64,000 nt of DNA, taken from the NCBI GenBank assembly GCA_964453155.1, contig CAYVQU010000005.1:7167-71166 (forward strand), in the 5' to 3' direction. Both the position numbers and the translations under genes were made by a program. The first letter of the stretch is position 1. Every line of letters starts with the position of its first letter. Shown piece by piece: positions 37,520-45,504 of this stretch. The stretch comes from CAYVQU01 sp964453155 (lineage in GTDB: Bacteria; Chloroflexota; Anaerolineae; Anaerolineales; UBA11858). The notes beneath the pieces were generated by a model that was given only the letters and a program-made list of their open reading frames with translations, was not told the DNA's origin and did no database searches.

Positions 37520-37932
37520 CGATTTCGTATAAAACTGATCTCCAGGACGTCAACTGGGATGAAATCAAAACCAAAGTCGCCGCTGATGATTTTGACAACG
37601 GCCGTACCCCAGAACAACTTCAGCAATCTTTTGAAAATAGCTTCGCGACCTGTATTGCATATGATGATGACCAAATCATTGGCAAAGTCCGGGCACTCTC
37701 CGATGGGGTTTGTAATGCATATGTTGTCGATGTCTGGACCTACACCCCCTACCGCCACCAGGGCATTGCTACCCAAATGATGAAAAAATTATTCGAGCAA
37801 CTCCCCGGACAACATATCTACTTGTTCACCGATGATGCCATAGAATTTTATGAAAAATTGGGTTTCAAAAAACAAGAGATTGGTTTAGGCAAAGTTGTCG
37901 GGACCTGGTTAGAGACGGATCCGAATGGATAA
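37516..37932 (+). CDS. GNAT-family N-acetyltransferase
   Basis: About 138 aa from the ATG at 37516, which overlaps the previous stop in ATGA and has GGAAGGA upstream; a longer frame from 37453 lies inside the preceding gene and is not credible. The acetyl-CoA loop is VDVWTYTPYRHQGIATQMMKKLFEQ (RxxGIG/A type), followed by IYLFTDDAIEFYEKLGFKK, the typical fourth GNAT motif. The substrate is unknown. The end overlaps the isopentenyl phosphate kinase gene by 8 nt. Confidence 0.9.
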   Translation: MTISYKTDLQDVNWDEIKTKVAADDFDNGRTPEQLQQSFENSFATCIAYDDDQIIGKVRALSDGVCNAYVVDVWTYTPYRHQGIATQMMKKLFEQLPGQHIYLFTDDAIEFYEKLGFKKQEIGLGKVVGTWLETDPNG

Positions 37933-38725
37933 TCTCATTCTCTTAAAACTGGGAGGCTCGCTCATTACGGATAAAAATACACCGCAGACGACAAGGACAG
38001 ATACGATTGCGCGGTTGGTAGGAGAGTTGAAAGAGTGGGGAATGGGAAGTCGGGAGTGGAGAGTGGTGTTGGGGCATGGATCAGGGTCGTTTGGGCATAT
38101 ACCGGCGCAGAAATATGGCACTCGGCAAGGGGTAAACTCGGAAGAAGAATGGCGGGGGTTTGCAGAAGTCTGGTACGAGGCGACAACGTTAAATCGGATT
38201 GTGATGGAGGCCCTACATACTGCTGGGGTTCCAGCAATCTCTTTCCCAATATCCGGAGGAGCAACGGCGCGCGATGGACAGGTGGAGGCTTGGAATTTAA
38301 CACCATTGGTCACGGCTTTGGAGATGGGGGTCCTACCCGTCGTTTTTGGTGATGTGGTATTTGATTCGGTGCGCGGGGGGACAATTCTCTCCACTGAGGA
38401 TATTTTCACACATCTAGCGCGAGAACTCCGGCCGCTGCGCATTCTCCTGGCTGGAATTGATGAGGGAGTGTGGGCCGATTTTCCATCTTGCACGCAGCTG
38501 ATTCCCGAAATCACGCCGAAAAATTATGCGGAAGTCACCCAATCCGTGGGAGGCTCAACAGCGACCGATGTCACCGGGGGGATGGCGAGTAAAGTTGGGC
38601 AGATGCTCGAATTAGTGAACGCGATCTCGGGATTAGAAGTAATTATTTTTAATGGCAGTCAACCGGGAAATCTAACCAGAGTTTTGCAGCGAGAAAAACT
38701 CGGCACTCGAATCACATCAAACTAA
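37925..38725 (+). CDS. Isopentenyl phosphate kinase
   Basis: Amino-acid-kinase-fold enzyme of 266 aa that converts isopentenyl phosphate to isopentenyl diphosphate with ATP. Key features are LLKLGGSLITDK at residues 6-17, GHGSGSFGH at 50-58 with the substrate-binding histidines that separate this family from other kinases of the fold, then FPISGGATARDG, FGDVVFD and the C-terminal DVTGGMASKVGQM. In Chloroflexi the enzyme partners phosphomevalonate decarboxylase in the alternative mevalonate pathway. A heptamer-like tract (38041-38075) encodes residues ~39-50, just before the active-site loop. The ATG at 37925 overlaps the GNAT gene. Confidence 0.95.
   Translation: MDNLILLKLGGSLITDKNTPQTTRTDTIARLVGELKEWGMGSREWRVVLGHGSGSFGHIPAQKYGTRQGVNSEEEWRGFAEVWYEATTLNRIVMEALHTAGVPAISFPISGGATARDGQVEAWNLTPLVTALEMGVLPVVFGDVVFDSVRGGTILSTEDIFTHLARELRPLRILLAGIDEGVWADFPSCTQLIPEITPKNYAEVTQSVGGSTATDVTGGMASKVGQMLELVNAISGLEVIIFNGSQPGNLTRVLQREKLGTRITSN
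38041..38075. repeat. Degenerate heptanucleotide tract in the isopentenyl phosphate kinase gene
   Basis: Purine-rich G-strand tract that can be read as adjacent heptamers close to GGGAGTG (for example GGGAATG, GGAAGTC, GGGAGTG, GAGAGTG). It encodes a glycine/arginine/tryptophan segment of the kinase. Units are imperfect. Confidence 0.5.
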
Positions 38726-38735
38726 TATCAGCTTT

Positions 38736-38760
38736 CATCCGCGTGAATCCGCGTCCAATT
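38736..38760. repeat. Short CCGCGT-type intergenic repeat
   Basis: Contains ATCCGCGTGAATCCGCGT, two direct copies of the ATCCGCGT unit. The opposite-strand form (ACGCGGAT) recurs after the next gene at 39452-39477, so the GNAT gene is bracketed by related repeats. Confidence 0.55.
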
Positions 38761-38787
38761 TTTTCTTAAGTAATAGAGATCACCTTG

Positions 38788-38820
38788 CTCCGCACCCTTT
38801 GATAGGGTTTAGGGAGCTAC
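38788..38820 (+). other. Stem-loop between isopentenyl phosphate kinase and GNAT genes
   Basis: GCTCC and ACCCT on the left pair with AGGGT and GGGAGC on the right, with a small internal bulge and a 5-nt loop. A TTTTT lies 20 nt downstream, so a terminator role for the isoprenoid operon is possible but weak. Confidence 0.35.
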
Positions 38821-38871
38821 CCAGGATGTTGGTTTTTCCCAATAATCATTGACAATACAAAAAGAGTAAAT

Positions 38872-39450
38872 ATGCATAAAATCCTTTTAGATATCCCCAA
38901 CTGGATTGATACTGAGCGACTATATCTGCGACCCTATCAGGCCGGTGACGGCCCGTTGTATTTTGCGGCCGGGGAACGAAATCAAGAACATCTGGCCCAA
39001 TATGAATCCGGCAATGTCCTCAATCACCTGAAAGACGAAACCCATGCCGAGGCCATCGTGCGTGAACTGGCCGCCGACTGGATGGCCCGTAAGTGTTTTT
39101 TCATCGGGATTTTTATCAAAGAAACGGATCAATGGGCTGGCCAAGTGTATGTTGGCCCCACCAACTGGGATTTACCGGAATTCGTGATCGGTTATGTGGC
39201 CGATGTCGACCATGAGGGCCAGGGTTACATTTCTGAGGCCGTGAAGGCGGTAGTGGCAATGCTGTTTAACGCTATGGGCGCCCACCGGGTCAAAGCCGAT
39301 TGCAATGAAGAAAACGTTCGCAGTTGGAAGCTACTGGAACGCTGTGGTTTCAGGCGTGAAGGACATTTACGCCAAAATAAAAAATCCCCGGATGGCAGTT
39401 ATCTTGGGGATTATCTATACGCAATTCTTCGGGATGAGTTTTTTGAATAG
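38872..39450 (+). CDS. GNAT N-acetyltransferase, RimJ/RimL type
   Basis: A protein of 192 aa. It opens with the family-typical TERLYLRPYQAGDGPLYF. The acetyl-CoA-binding region is EFVIGYVADVDHEGQGYISEAVKAVVAMLF, followed by GAHRVKADCNEENVRSWKLLERCGFRREGHLR. RimJ/RimL enzymes acetylate N-termini of ribosomal proteins, and many relatives act on small molecules or antibiotics. It is monocistronic, set between two repeat segments, and a weak ribosome site precedes the ATG. A TTGACA lies 23 nt upstream without a well-placed -10. Confidence 0.92.
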   Translation: MHKILLDIPNWIDTERLYLRPYQAGDGPLYFAAGERNQEHLAQYESGNVLNHLKDETHAEAIVRELAADWMARKCFFIGIFIKETDQWAGQVYVGPTNWDLPEFVIGYVADVDHEGQGYISEAVKAVVAMLFNAMGAHRVKADCNEENVRSWKLLERCGFRREGHLRQNKKSPDGSYLGDYLYAILRDEFFE

Positions 39451-39585
39451 AACGCGGATTACGCGGATTCAACGGATTCGGGCAGATTATTTTTCAGGTT
39501 TGCAAAGCCTGCTTGGTTCCAAATATTGTTCATCTTGTCAGCAAAAATCTGCGTAAGCGAAGCGGCATTTGCGTCAGCCGCGTTC
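39450..39585. repeat. Imperfect terminal inverted repeat segment (GCGGATT units)
   Basis: The left end GAACGCGGATTACGCGGAT and the right end (ending CCGCGTTC at 39578-39585) are inverted copies with about 15 of 19 matching bases. The left end overlaps the stop codon of the GNAT gene. The internal part contains a CAGG-TTTGCAAA-CCTG palindrome. There is no coding capacity; MITE-like. Confidence 0.55.
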
Positions 39586-39596
39586 CATTCAGCGTT

Positions 39597-40559
39597 TTAT
39601 TCAATATCAGCAATTTTTATTACGATTTTCCCTTGAGCGTGCTGTTCAGCCATGTATCGCAGCGCGGCGGGAACTTCTTCTAAAGGATAAGATTTGTCGA
39701 TGACCGGCTTAACCTGTCCCGCCTCGATGTATTCTTTGATGATCGTCAAATCTTTGGTATTCGTTGTGGCCATAAACATCGTCCCCTGTTGACGTGAGAA
39801 CATCGATATGAGGAAGGCCTTGATCACATAACGCATCCCACCATGCCCGCTATTGGGGATAATTAAGCCTTCAGGTGAAAGCACCCGCCGCAAATCCCGA
39901 AATGAACGCGCGGCGACATTATCCAGGATTAGATCGTAGCGGTTACCGCTCTGGGTAAAATCAGTTTGGGTGTAATCGAATACTTCTGTAGCCCCTAAAG
40001 AACGGACCAATTCCACATTTCGAGTGCTGCAAACGCCCGCGACTTCGGCGCCTAAAGCTTTTGCAATTTGAACGGCAAACGTCCCCACCCCACCCGAGGC
40101 CCCATGGATTAATACTTTTTGACCCGCCTGAACCTTACCGGCATCGCGTAGACCAATCAGGGCTGTAAGGGCCGCGGTTGGCACCGCGGCGGCTTCTTCA
40201 AAAGTCAAATTGGTGGGTTTGAGAGCCAGCCGATCCGCAGCGACACGCACATATTCGGCAAATGATCCACTACAAGCAGTGTAAACTTCATCGCCAGGTT
40301 TAAATTCGGTGACTGCGCTACCCACTTCCACAACCTGACCGGCCATATCCCAGCCTAGAATATGTTCTTTCGGGTTCGGAAACCCCATTGAGAGCCGCAC
40401 CAACCAGGGATCACCCCGCAGGGTGAATAAATCTCCAGCGTTGAGGGATGCGGCCACAACCCGAACTAATACCTGGTGTTCTTCAATTTCAGGTTTGGGA
40501 ACTTCTTTCAATTCCAACAGCTCTGGTGAGCCGTAATGATTTTGAACAATCGCTTTCAT
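39597..40559 (-). CDS. Zinc-independent medium-chain dehydrogenase/quinone oxidoreductase
   Basis: NAD(P)H-dependent oxidoreductase of 320 aa, MDR superfamily. The N-terminal GroES-like domain starts MKAIVQNHYGSPELLELKEVPKP. The Rossmann motif is HGASGGVGTFAVQIAKALGAEV. The structural-zinc cysteine cluster is absent, as in quinone oxidoreductases, and the usual catalytic-zinc ligands are also missing. The ATG at 40559 has AGGAA 7 nt upstream; a frame from 40580 would add seven residues. It is divergent from the HIT gene, with a palindrome between them. Confidence 0.93.
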   Translation of the reverse strand: MKAIVQNHYGSPELLELKEVPKPEIEEHQVLVRVVAASLNAGDLFTLRGDPWLVRLSMGFPNPKEHILGWDMAGQVVEVGSAVTEFKPGDEVYTACSGSFAEYVRVAADRLALKPTNLTFEEAAAVPTAALTALIGLRDAGKVQAGQKVLIHGASGGVGTFAVQIAKALGAEVAGVCSTRNVELVRSLGATEVFDYTQTDFTQSGNRYDLILDNVAARSFRDLRRVLSPEGLIIPNSGHGGMRYVIKAFLISMFSRQQGTMFMATTNTKDLTIIKEYIEAGQVKPVIDKSYPLEEVPAALRYMAEQHAQGKIVIKIADIE

Positions 40560-40587
40560 AATGGGGTTCCTTTCAATCAATTCGTCT

Positions 40588-40608
40588 GGTCTAATAACGT
40601 TTTAGACC
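40588..40608. promoter_or_regulatory. Palindromic operator candidate between divergent genes
   Basis: GGTCTAA (40588-40594) and TTAGACC (40602-40608) are perfect inverted arms around a 7-nt AACGTT-containing centre. It lies 29 nt upstream of the oxidoreductase start and could be a binding site for a dimeric repressor. No regulator gene is next to it. Confidence 0.5.
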
Positions 40609-40680
40609 GAAATAAGTTGCAAAACCTTACAAATCGATGTAGGATTTGCCTCAATTTAAGCAAAGCAAGGAAATTTAAAT

Positions 40681-41130
40681 ATGACTACATTAATCCATCA
40701 GCGCGTCCGCGCGGCACATAATGGCGAAAACCCCACTGCAATTTGCAAAATGTCATCCGGCTGGGCTGTGATTGGGGATCAGCAATTCATTCCCGGATAC
40801 TGTTTACTCCTGGCTGATCCAGTTGTTCCCGATTTAAATGCCTTGACCGGTGCGGCGCGCGCCCAATTTTTGCAGGATATGACCATCATTGGCGATGCTT
40901 TACTCGAGGTGACGGATTCGTATCGGATCAATTATGGGATTTTGGGAAATACGGACCCGGCGCTGCACGCTCATATCTTCCCCCGTTACTTGAGTGAACC
41001 CGATGGGCCGCGTGCCATCCCCGTTTATATGGGATATTCGGCGGAAGAAAGAAATTCCCGCCCCTTTGATTTGGCGCGGGATCGAAATCTGATGCAGAAA
41101 ATTGCCGCAGCTGTTCAATCACGGTTGTAA
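40681..41130 (+). CDS. HIT-like protein
   Basis: A protein of 149 aa. GILGNTDPALHAHIFPRY holds a histidine-x-histidine pattern resembling the HIT active-site HxHxH motif, but the third histidine is replaced by proline/arginine context, so nucleotide hydrolase activity is uncertain. The N-terminal part (GWAVIGDQQFIPGYCLLLADP) matches the sheet region of HIT proteins. AAGGAA lies 8 nt before the ATG. The 3' end overlaps the convergent downstream gene by 16 nt. Confidence 0.72.
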   Translation: MTTLIHQRVRAAHNGENPTAICKMSSGWAVIGDQQFIPGYCLLLADPVVPDLNALTGAARAQFLQDMTIIGDALLEVTDSYRINYGILGNTDPALHAHIFPRYLSEPDGPRAIPVYMGYSAEERNSRPFDLARDRNLMQKIAAAVQSRL

Positions 41131-42017
41131 TACTTTTTTGCAATTTCCTCGTTTCCCGGTTCAAAGTTTTCCCAAAATTCCTGGGGGGGATGGCGCAGAT
41201 CGTAATCTACCCGGGTATCGTGCAAAACTCGCGAACAATAAGCATCACCCTGCATTAGGGTGTGCTCCATCGTGAGAATGACGTGATCGCCATAACTAGC
41301 TCTAAATTTTTCATAATCGCCATAACAACAAACCAAATATTTAAGTTCGGCATCGGGTAACTCCGTCATGGCATCGACACAAATGGGACAATTTTTATTT
41401 TTGAACGCGTATTTCCCCTCGGCTAGCTTGGTATGGACGATGACCCAATCCGATGAGGTAGTATCTCCAGATAAGCGGTGGGCTAGCATCTCTTCCAATG
41501 TAGCAAATTTATCGCGGTCAGCAGCTGGATGATCACGATAATACTGGGTTATATAACGTTTATAAAAATTTAGAGCGCGGGGGCGGTCAATCGTTTCAGC
41601 TAATGTTTGCAAGATGAAATATGATGGATAAGTCCAGGCCTGAATGAGGGCTTGCATAGAAATTTCAGCCTCGGCCATATGCCAAGCACTGGCAGCATCT
41701 AGTTGGAGTAACGCGCTGAAATAATTGAGGGCCGCCCTCGTCAATTGGGGATGTTGACTTAAATATTGATACTCTGAGAAAGTTTCAATTATTTCATTTG
41801 CAGGGGTTCTCAGATCAGTTTCTGGTGTCAAACTTAGTAACTTCTGGGTCAGGTTGGAGATATATTCATTAATGATCTCTGGTTTTTCTTGGGCAAGAAA
41901 AATCAGGAAAGTATCCAAACGTTCCAAGAAAATATCCCCGACTCGGTCCTTGGGATTGATGGTTATCAATTTTGCTAACGAATTTTCTCTAAATGTGCCC
42001 GTTTGTGTAAATTTCAT
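41115..42017 (-). CDS. L-2-amino-thiazoline-4-carboxylic acid hydrolase-like protein
   Basis: A protein of 300 aa. The N-terminal ~190 aa are helical and unlike anything I can name. The C-terminal part (KYAFKNKNCPICVDAMTELPDAELKYLVCCYGDYEKF ... TMEHTLMQGDAYCSRVLHD) carries the Cys/Asp-rich and GDxxC pattern of the ATC hydrolase family, which opens a thiazoline ring in cysteine-forming pathways; many members have other or unknown roles. AGGAAAT precedes the ATG. The end overlaps the HIT gene. An N-terminal domain of this length is not needed for the hydrolase, so a fusion is possible. Confidence 0.65.
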   Translation of the reverse strand: MKFTQTGTFRENSLAKLITINPKDRVGDIFLERLDTFLIFLAQEKPEIINEYISNLTQKLLSLTPETDLRTPANEIIETFSEYQYLSQHPQLTRAALNYFSALLQLDAASAWHMAEAEISMQALIQAWTYPSYFILQTLAETIDRPRALNFYKRYITQYYRDHPAADRDKFATLEEMLAHRLSGDTTSSDWVIVHTKLAEGKYAFKNKNCPICVDAMTELPDAELKYLVCCYGDYEKFRASYGDHVILTMEHTLMQGDAYCSRVLHDTRVDYDLRHPPQEFWENFEPGNEEIAKKYYNRD

Positions 42018-42041
42018 AGCAATTTCCTCTTTTGCATAGCT

Positions 42042-42581
42042 CTAATTCCAATGATCGTCGTCTAAGTCAAATTTTTCGCACAACAAAACCATATCCTGTT
42101 TTTGAACCGCAGGAAGATCGTAACCGGTGTGGCAGATCACCTGGCTTTCGGCGGAAATGCACGGGACTGGAACTCCGTCTATTGTTCCTTGACCTGAAAG
42201 ATCCTGACGGGAGAATTTAAAATCTTCCGCATCGGCCCAGGCGGGAATTCCATTGCCATTTTCATCCAAACGCAGCGCGTGGGCATCAAATTGGCGACCA
42301 TCTGCATCCTGTAAGACAAAGGCGGTCGCTGTTTTATTGCCATGCCCGTCCACGACTGTCTGGTTCTCAGACCAGAGCTCGTGTAATTGATATCCATCAC
42401 GACCTAACAATTCCCGCAGTCGAACCACATCATCCAACAACATCAACACATCCAGGTCTTTGTGGGGGCGCGTTTGTTCTCCCAGCAAGGCATCGATTCC
42501 CCACCCGCCAGTCAACCAGATGGGAATATCATTCGCAGCCAGAAGTCGATAAATTTTAATGGCATCTTCAGCGCTAACCAT
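42042..42581 (-). CDS. Nucleotidyltransferase of the lincosamide/aminoglycoside-adenylyltransferase type
   Basis: A protein of 179 aa. The N-terminal core IWLTGGWGIDALLGEQTRPHKDLDVLML contains the GG/GW and D-x-D metal site of the polymerase-beta-like nucleotidyltransferase fold, arranged as in Lnu-type and ANT(2'')-like enzymes that inactivate antibiotics by adenylylation. Many environmental homologues have no proven resistance function. It lies 24 nt upstream of the ATC-hydrolase-like gene on the same strand and 17 nt after the lumazine-binding-like gene, so these may be one transcription unit. No canonical Shine-Dalgarno is visible. Confidence 0.8.
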   Translation of the reverse strand: MVSAEDAIKIYRLLAANDIPIWLTGGWGIDALLGEQTRPHKDLDVLMLLDDVVRLRELLGRDGYQLHELWSENQTVVDGHGNKTATAFVLQDADGRQFDAHALRLDENGNGIPAWADAEDFKFSRQDLSGQGTIDGVPVPCISAESQVICHTGYDLPAVQKQDMVLLCEKFDLDDDHWN

Positions 42582-42598
42582 TGATTTTCATTGCCCTT

Positions 42599-43399
42599 TT
42601 ATTCATGGCGATCATACAAAATATTGACAATTTTCCATTCCCCATTAACCTCCGCCAGGTGAACATAATCTACCCAACCATCACCGACGGTCTTGGCAGT
42701 CGCAATTTGCTGATACACATCCAGGATTTCAATTTCAACCACCCATTCTGCCTTCGGTCGCGGGGGTTTTGCACCCAAAGAACTGGCTCTGACGCGTTCA
42801 ACCATCTCAGAAAATGTTGAAATATTGAGACAGATTATCCCAGTTTGCCCTAAAGGATAGAAACCGCGTTTTACTACCGCCGGGTAAAAAGATTTCTCCA
42901 GGCGATCATATTCGCGGCTGTACCAGCTCTCCATATAATCGAGTAAGGTCTGGTGAATAGCATGTTGATCCGCAGCCAGGATATCCGCGCGCGGGTTTTC
43001 GAACAAAATATGCATGATCTGCCAACGGCCATCGAGTTTGGCGAGATGAAGATAATCCGTCCAGGTTGATCCAACCGATTTTGCAGTCGCGATATTTTGG
43101 AAGACATCGCAAATGGTAATATCATTGCGCCATTCTGTAGTCGGTTTTTGGGGGTGGATATCCGAATCTTTTGCCAACGCAATCAATTGGTGAGCATTCA
43201 CCTGCCGCAAGACAAAAACTCCGGTGGCAGGGATTGGATAAAATTTACGTTTTACAATGGTGGGGTGAATGGCCTCTACAAGTTTTTCGTGCCCGGCCCC
43301 ATACCACGGTTCCATATAGTCAGTGATCGATTTCACAATGCCATCGAGGTCTGGTTGGGCGGCAGTCACAGAATCCAGAATTTCAATCGAAGTACTCAT
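42599..43399 (-). CDS. Tandem lumazine-binding-like/SnoaL-fold protein
   Basis: A protein of 266 aa built from two homologous ~125-aa halves. Each half runs I-TxYMEPWY or LLDYMESWY, then a conserved KRKFYP or KRGFYP, a W-x-N/V-D/E-I segment and closing WTDYLHLAKLDGRWQIMHILF or WVDYVHLAEVNGEWKIVNILY. This is the pattern of the putative lumazine-binding family within the NTF2/SnoaL superfamily. The two copies pair as a pseudo-dimer, as NTF2-like domains commonly do. AGGA precedes the ATG. The ligand or reaction is unknown. Confidence 0.82.
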   Translation of the reverse strand: MSTSIEILDSVTAAQPDLDGIVKSITDYMEPWYGAGHEKLVEAIHPTIVKRKFYPIPATGVFVLRQVNAHQLIALAKDSDIHPQKPTTEWRNDITICDVFQNIATAKSVGSTWTDYLHLAKLDGRWQIMHILFENPRADILAADQHAIHQTLLDYMESWYSREYDRLEKSFYPAVVKRGFYPLGQTGIICLNISTFSEMVERVRASSLGAKPPRPKAEWVVEIEILDVYQQIATAKTVGDGWVDYVHLAEVNGEWKIVNILYDRHE

Positions 43400-43496
43400 C
43401 TTTTCCTCAGACTAGGTAATGAAATAGGGGCAATCAAACCCCGTAGAGAGCGGTTCAACTTTTTTGGGTTCATTCGAGAAACTCCCTTTATTCTAA

Positions 43497-44345
43497 TTAG
43501 GTATTGAAACGAATAAACTCGATCGTCTGTTGGATGATTTGGCGCGAACGATCGACATTATCCAGCAAATCAAAACCATGCCGTCCCTCGGGATGATTTT
43601 TAAGGTCAAGGGGGATATTTTTTGAAAGGGCTTCCACCACAAAATGATCAATACTGGTATTCAACGCAGCTCGGTCTAATCCCGCGCGGGCGATCAGGAT
43701 GGGGAAAATATCCTGTTCCAATTGCTTAAGTTGATTAACTGGTGAAAATTCAAGCCGTTTCGCATCCGAAATTTGGAGGCCATCCGGCGGATTCGGCCGC
43801 AACTCTAATATCGAGTAATACAAAACCAGGACTCGCAGATAGGCCGGAACGGTCCGGATCAACCAACTGATTAAGGGGCCCCCACCAGAGAAAGCCCAGA
43901 CACACAGCCGATCTTTGTCCAGTGAAAATTCAGATGCATGCTCCCTCGCATAATCTACCAGATCAATAATATCGTTCTGGGCAATATCCAAATGATCGCG
44001 ACCATAATAGCGATGGTTGAACGTAATTCCGACGAAACCCGAGGCGGCTACGAGTTGGCCGTAGGACTTGAAAACACCCCAATCTTTCGGTTGGGTCAAC
44101 AAATTGGGTGGTAAATAGCCACCATGAACAAAGATTACGCCTGGCCGAGACTCGCCTTGAGCCAAATTCGGTGGGACATAAACGTCAGCCAACAAATCCC
44201 TATCTTTAGTACGCTTGTAAAGCAGATCTTTGTAGGCCTTGACTTTGTCCATCCCAGGGACGGAATAAACTACTTTTTTGGGTAAGGCTTCAACCAACCA
44301 CCGGGGATCTTCCAATTTTTGATTCGCTTGATGATATTCTGACAT
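43497..44345 (-). CDS. Alpha/beta hydrolase, dienelactone-hydrolase/BAAT-like
   Basis: Serine hydrolase-fold protein of 282 aa. FVHGGYLPP forms the oxyanion region, VWAFSGGGPLISW is the nucleophile elbow with the probable catalytic serine, and RHGFDLLDN carries the probable catalytic histidine near the C-terminus. It opens by describing a cytoplasmic enzyme without a signal peptide. The ATG at 44345 lies 14 nt after the stop of the aldo/keto reductase gene and has no strong ribosome site, so translation is likely coupled. The substrate is unknown; an ester or lactone is expected. Confidence 0.88.
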   Translation of the reverse strand: MSEYHQANQKLEDPRWLVEALPKKVVYSVPGMDKVKAYKDLLYKRTKDRDLLADVYVPPNLAQGESRPGVIFVHGGYLPPNLLTQPKDWGVFKSYGQLVAASGFVGITFNHRYYGRDHLDIAQNDIIDLVDYAREHASEFSLDKDRLCVWAFSGGGPLISWLIRTVPAYLRVLVLYYSILELRPNPPDGLQISDAKRLEFSPVNQLKQLEQDIFPILIARAGLDRAALNTSIDHFVVEALSKNIPLDLKNHPEGRHGFDLLDNVDRSRQIIQQTIEFIRFNT

Positions 44346-44359
44346 ATGAAGGATTGGCT

Positions 44360-45343
44360 TCAGGAAATTATTGCGGCAATTTCGGTCATTTGAGCCACAC
44401 TCAACGGGCCAAACTCCATCGCCTGGACATTTTCAGTAACCTGTTTTACGGTTTTGAATCCGGGAATCGGAATTGTCCGCGCTGAATGGGCCCAAATCCA
44501 AGCTAAGGCGCCTTGGGCCATCGTCCGCCCCTCGCTGGTCAGGATTTCTCTTAAAGCGTCAACTCGAGCAAGCAGGGTTTGAATACGTTCGGAATGCCAA
44601 TCCACGCTTTTGCGGCCATCTTCTTCCTCAAATTCGTATTCGGGGTGGAATTTTCCGGTGAGTACGCCGCCGTTGAGGGGTGATTTGTTGATACTGGCGA
44701 GATTATGTTGTTCACATAAAGCCAGCATTTCATCTGCGGGACTAAAAACATTGACCCGATGTTGGATCGCGGTGCAATTCTCACTCTCCGCAAAGATGGC
44801 AGCCAAATTGGGGTGATCGGTGCTCCACCCAAAATAACGGATTTTGCCCGCGGCGACCAATTCTTCCACGGTGGCGCGCACGTCCAGGGCGCGGGTCTCA
44901 TCATAAGTCCCCCAATGGAACTGGTAGAGGTCAATATAATCGGTCTGTAAGCGTTTCAGGCTGCCTTCACAAGACTCACGAATAAACTCCGGGGTGATGA
45001 CATAATCTTGCCCCTTGTCGTAGTGCATATTTTTTTCGGCATCAAAAATGGAGCCAAATTTGGTTGCCAGGATCACTTGATCGCGACGGCCCTTGAGGGC
45101 CTGCCCCACAACTTTTTCGCTGTGCCCGGCCCCATAATTATTGGCGGTGTCGATGAAATTAATCCCTAAATCGAGCGCGGCGTGAATAGCGCAAATCGAT
45201 TCGGCATCATCCACTTTGCCCCAGCCCATTTGGGAGACATTGCCATCTTCACTGGTGCGCAGGTTAGGCCCACCAATGGCCCAACAACCCAGCCCCATTG
45301 CTGAGACCTCAATATTAGACCGTCCCAATTTTCTAGTCAGCAT
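44360..45343 (-). CDS. Aldo/keto reductase
   Basis: NADPH-dependent TIM-barrel reductase of about 327 aa. Catalytic tetrad regions are visible: FIDTANNYGAGHSEKVVG (Asp and Tyr), LATKFGS (Lys) and YQFHWG (His). The cofactor-binding end is IPIPGFKTVKQVTEN. The ATG at 45343 has AGGAG 8 nt upstream; the frame extends to 45412 without support. It heads a pair with the alpha/beta hydrolase. An inverted repeat lies in its upstream gap. Confidence 0.95.
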   Translation of the reverse strand: MLTRKLGRSNIEVSAMGLGCWAIGGPNLRTSEDGNVSQMGWGKVDDAESICAIHAALDLGINFIDTANNYGAGHSEKVVGQALKGRRDQVILATKFGSIFDAEKNMHYDKGQDYVITPEFIRESCEGSLKRLQTDYIDLYQFHWGTYDETRALDVRATVEELVAAGKIRYFGWSTDHPNLAAIFAESENCTAIQHRVNVFSPADEMLALCEQHNLASINKSPLNGGVLTGKFHPEYEFEEEDGRKSVDWHSERIQTLLARVDALREILTSEGRTMAQGALAWIWAHSARTIPIPGFKTVKQVTENVQAMEFGPLSVAQMTEIAAIIS

Positions 45344-45361
45344 TAACTTTTCTCCTAAATA

Positions 45362-45414
45362 AAGTGTGCGCAGGGATCGCGCTGCGTCGAGTTCAGCCCG
45401 CCCCACGCACACTT
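45362..45414. repeat. Inverted repeat upstream of the aldo/keto reductase gene
   Basis: AAGTGTGCG (45362-45370) and CGCACACTT (45406-45414) are perfect 9-bp inverted arms separated by 35 nt. They lie between the end of the upstream gene and the reductase ribosome site. A terminator or operator role is possible; no T-run is adjacent beyond TTTATTT. Confidence 0.5.
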
Positions 45415-45504
45415 AATCCAAATCCGGGGAGGATATTAAGATGTCTTTGTTACAAAGAAATGGATTTATTGGTTTTTCGTGGTCGATTAATAATGATGGA
45501 AGTT

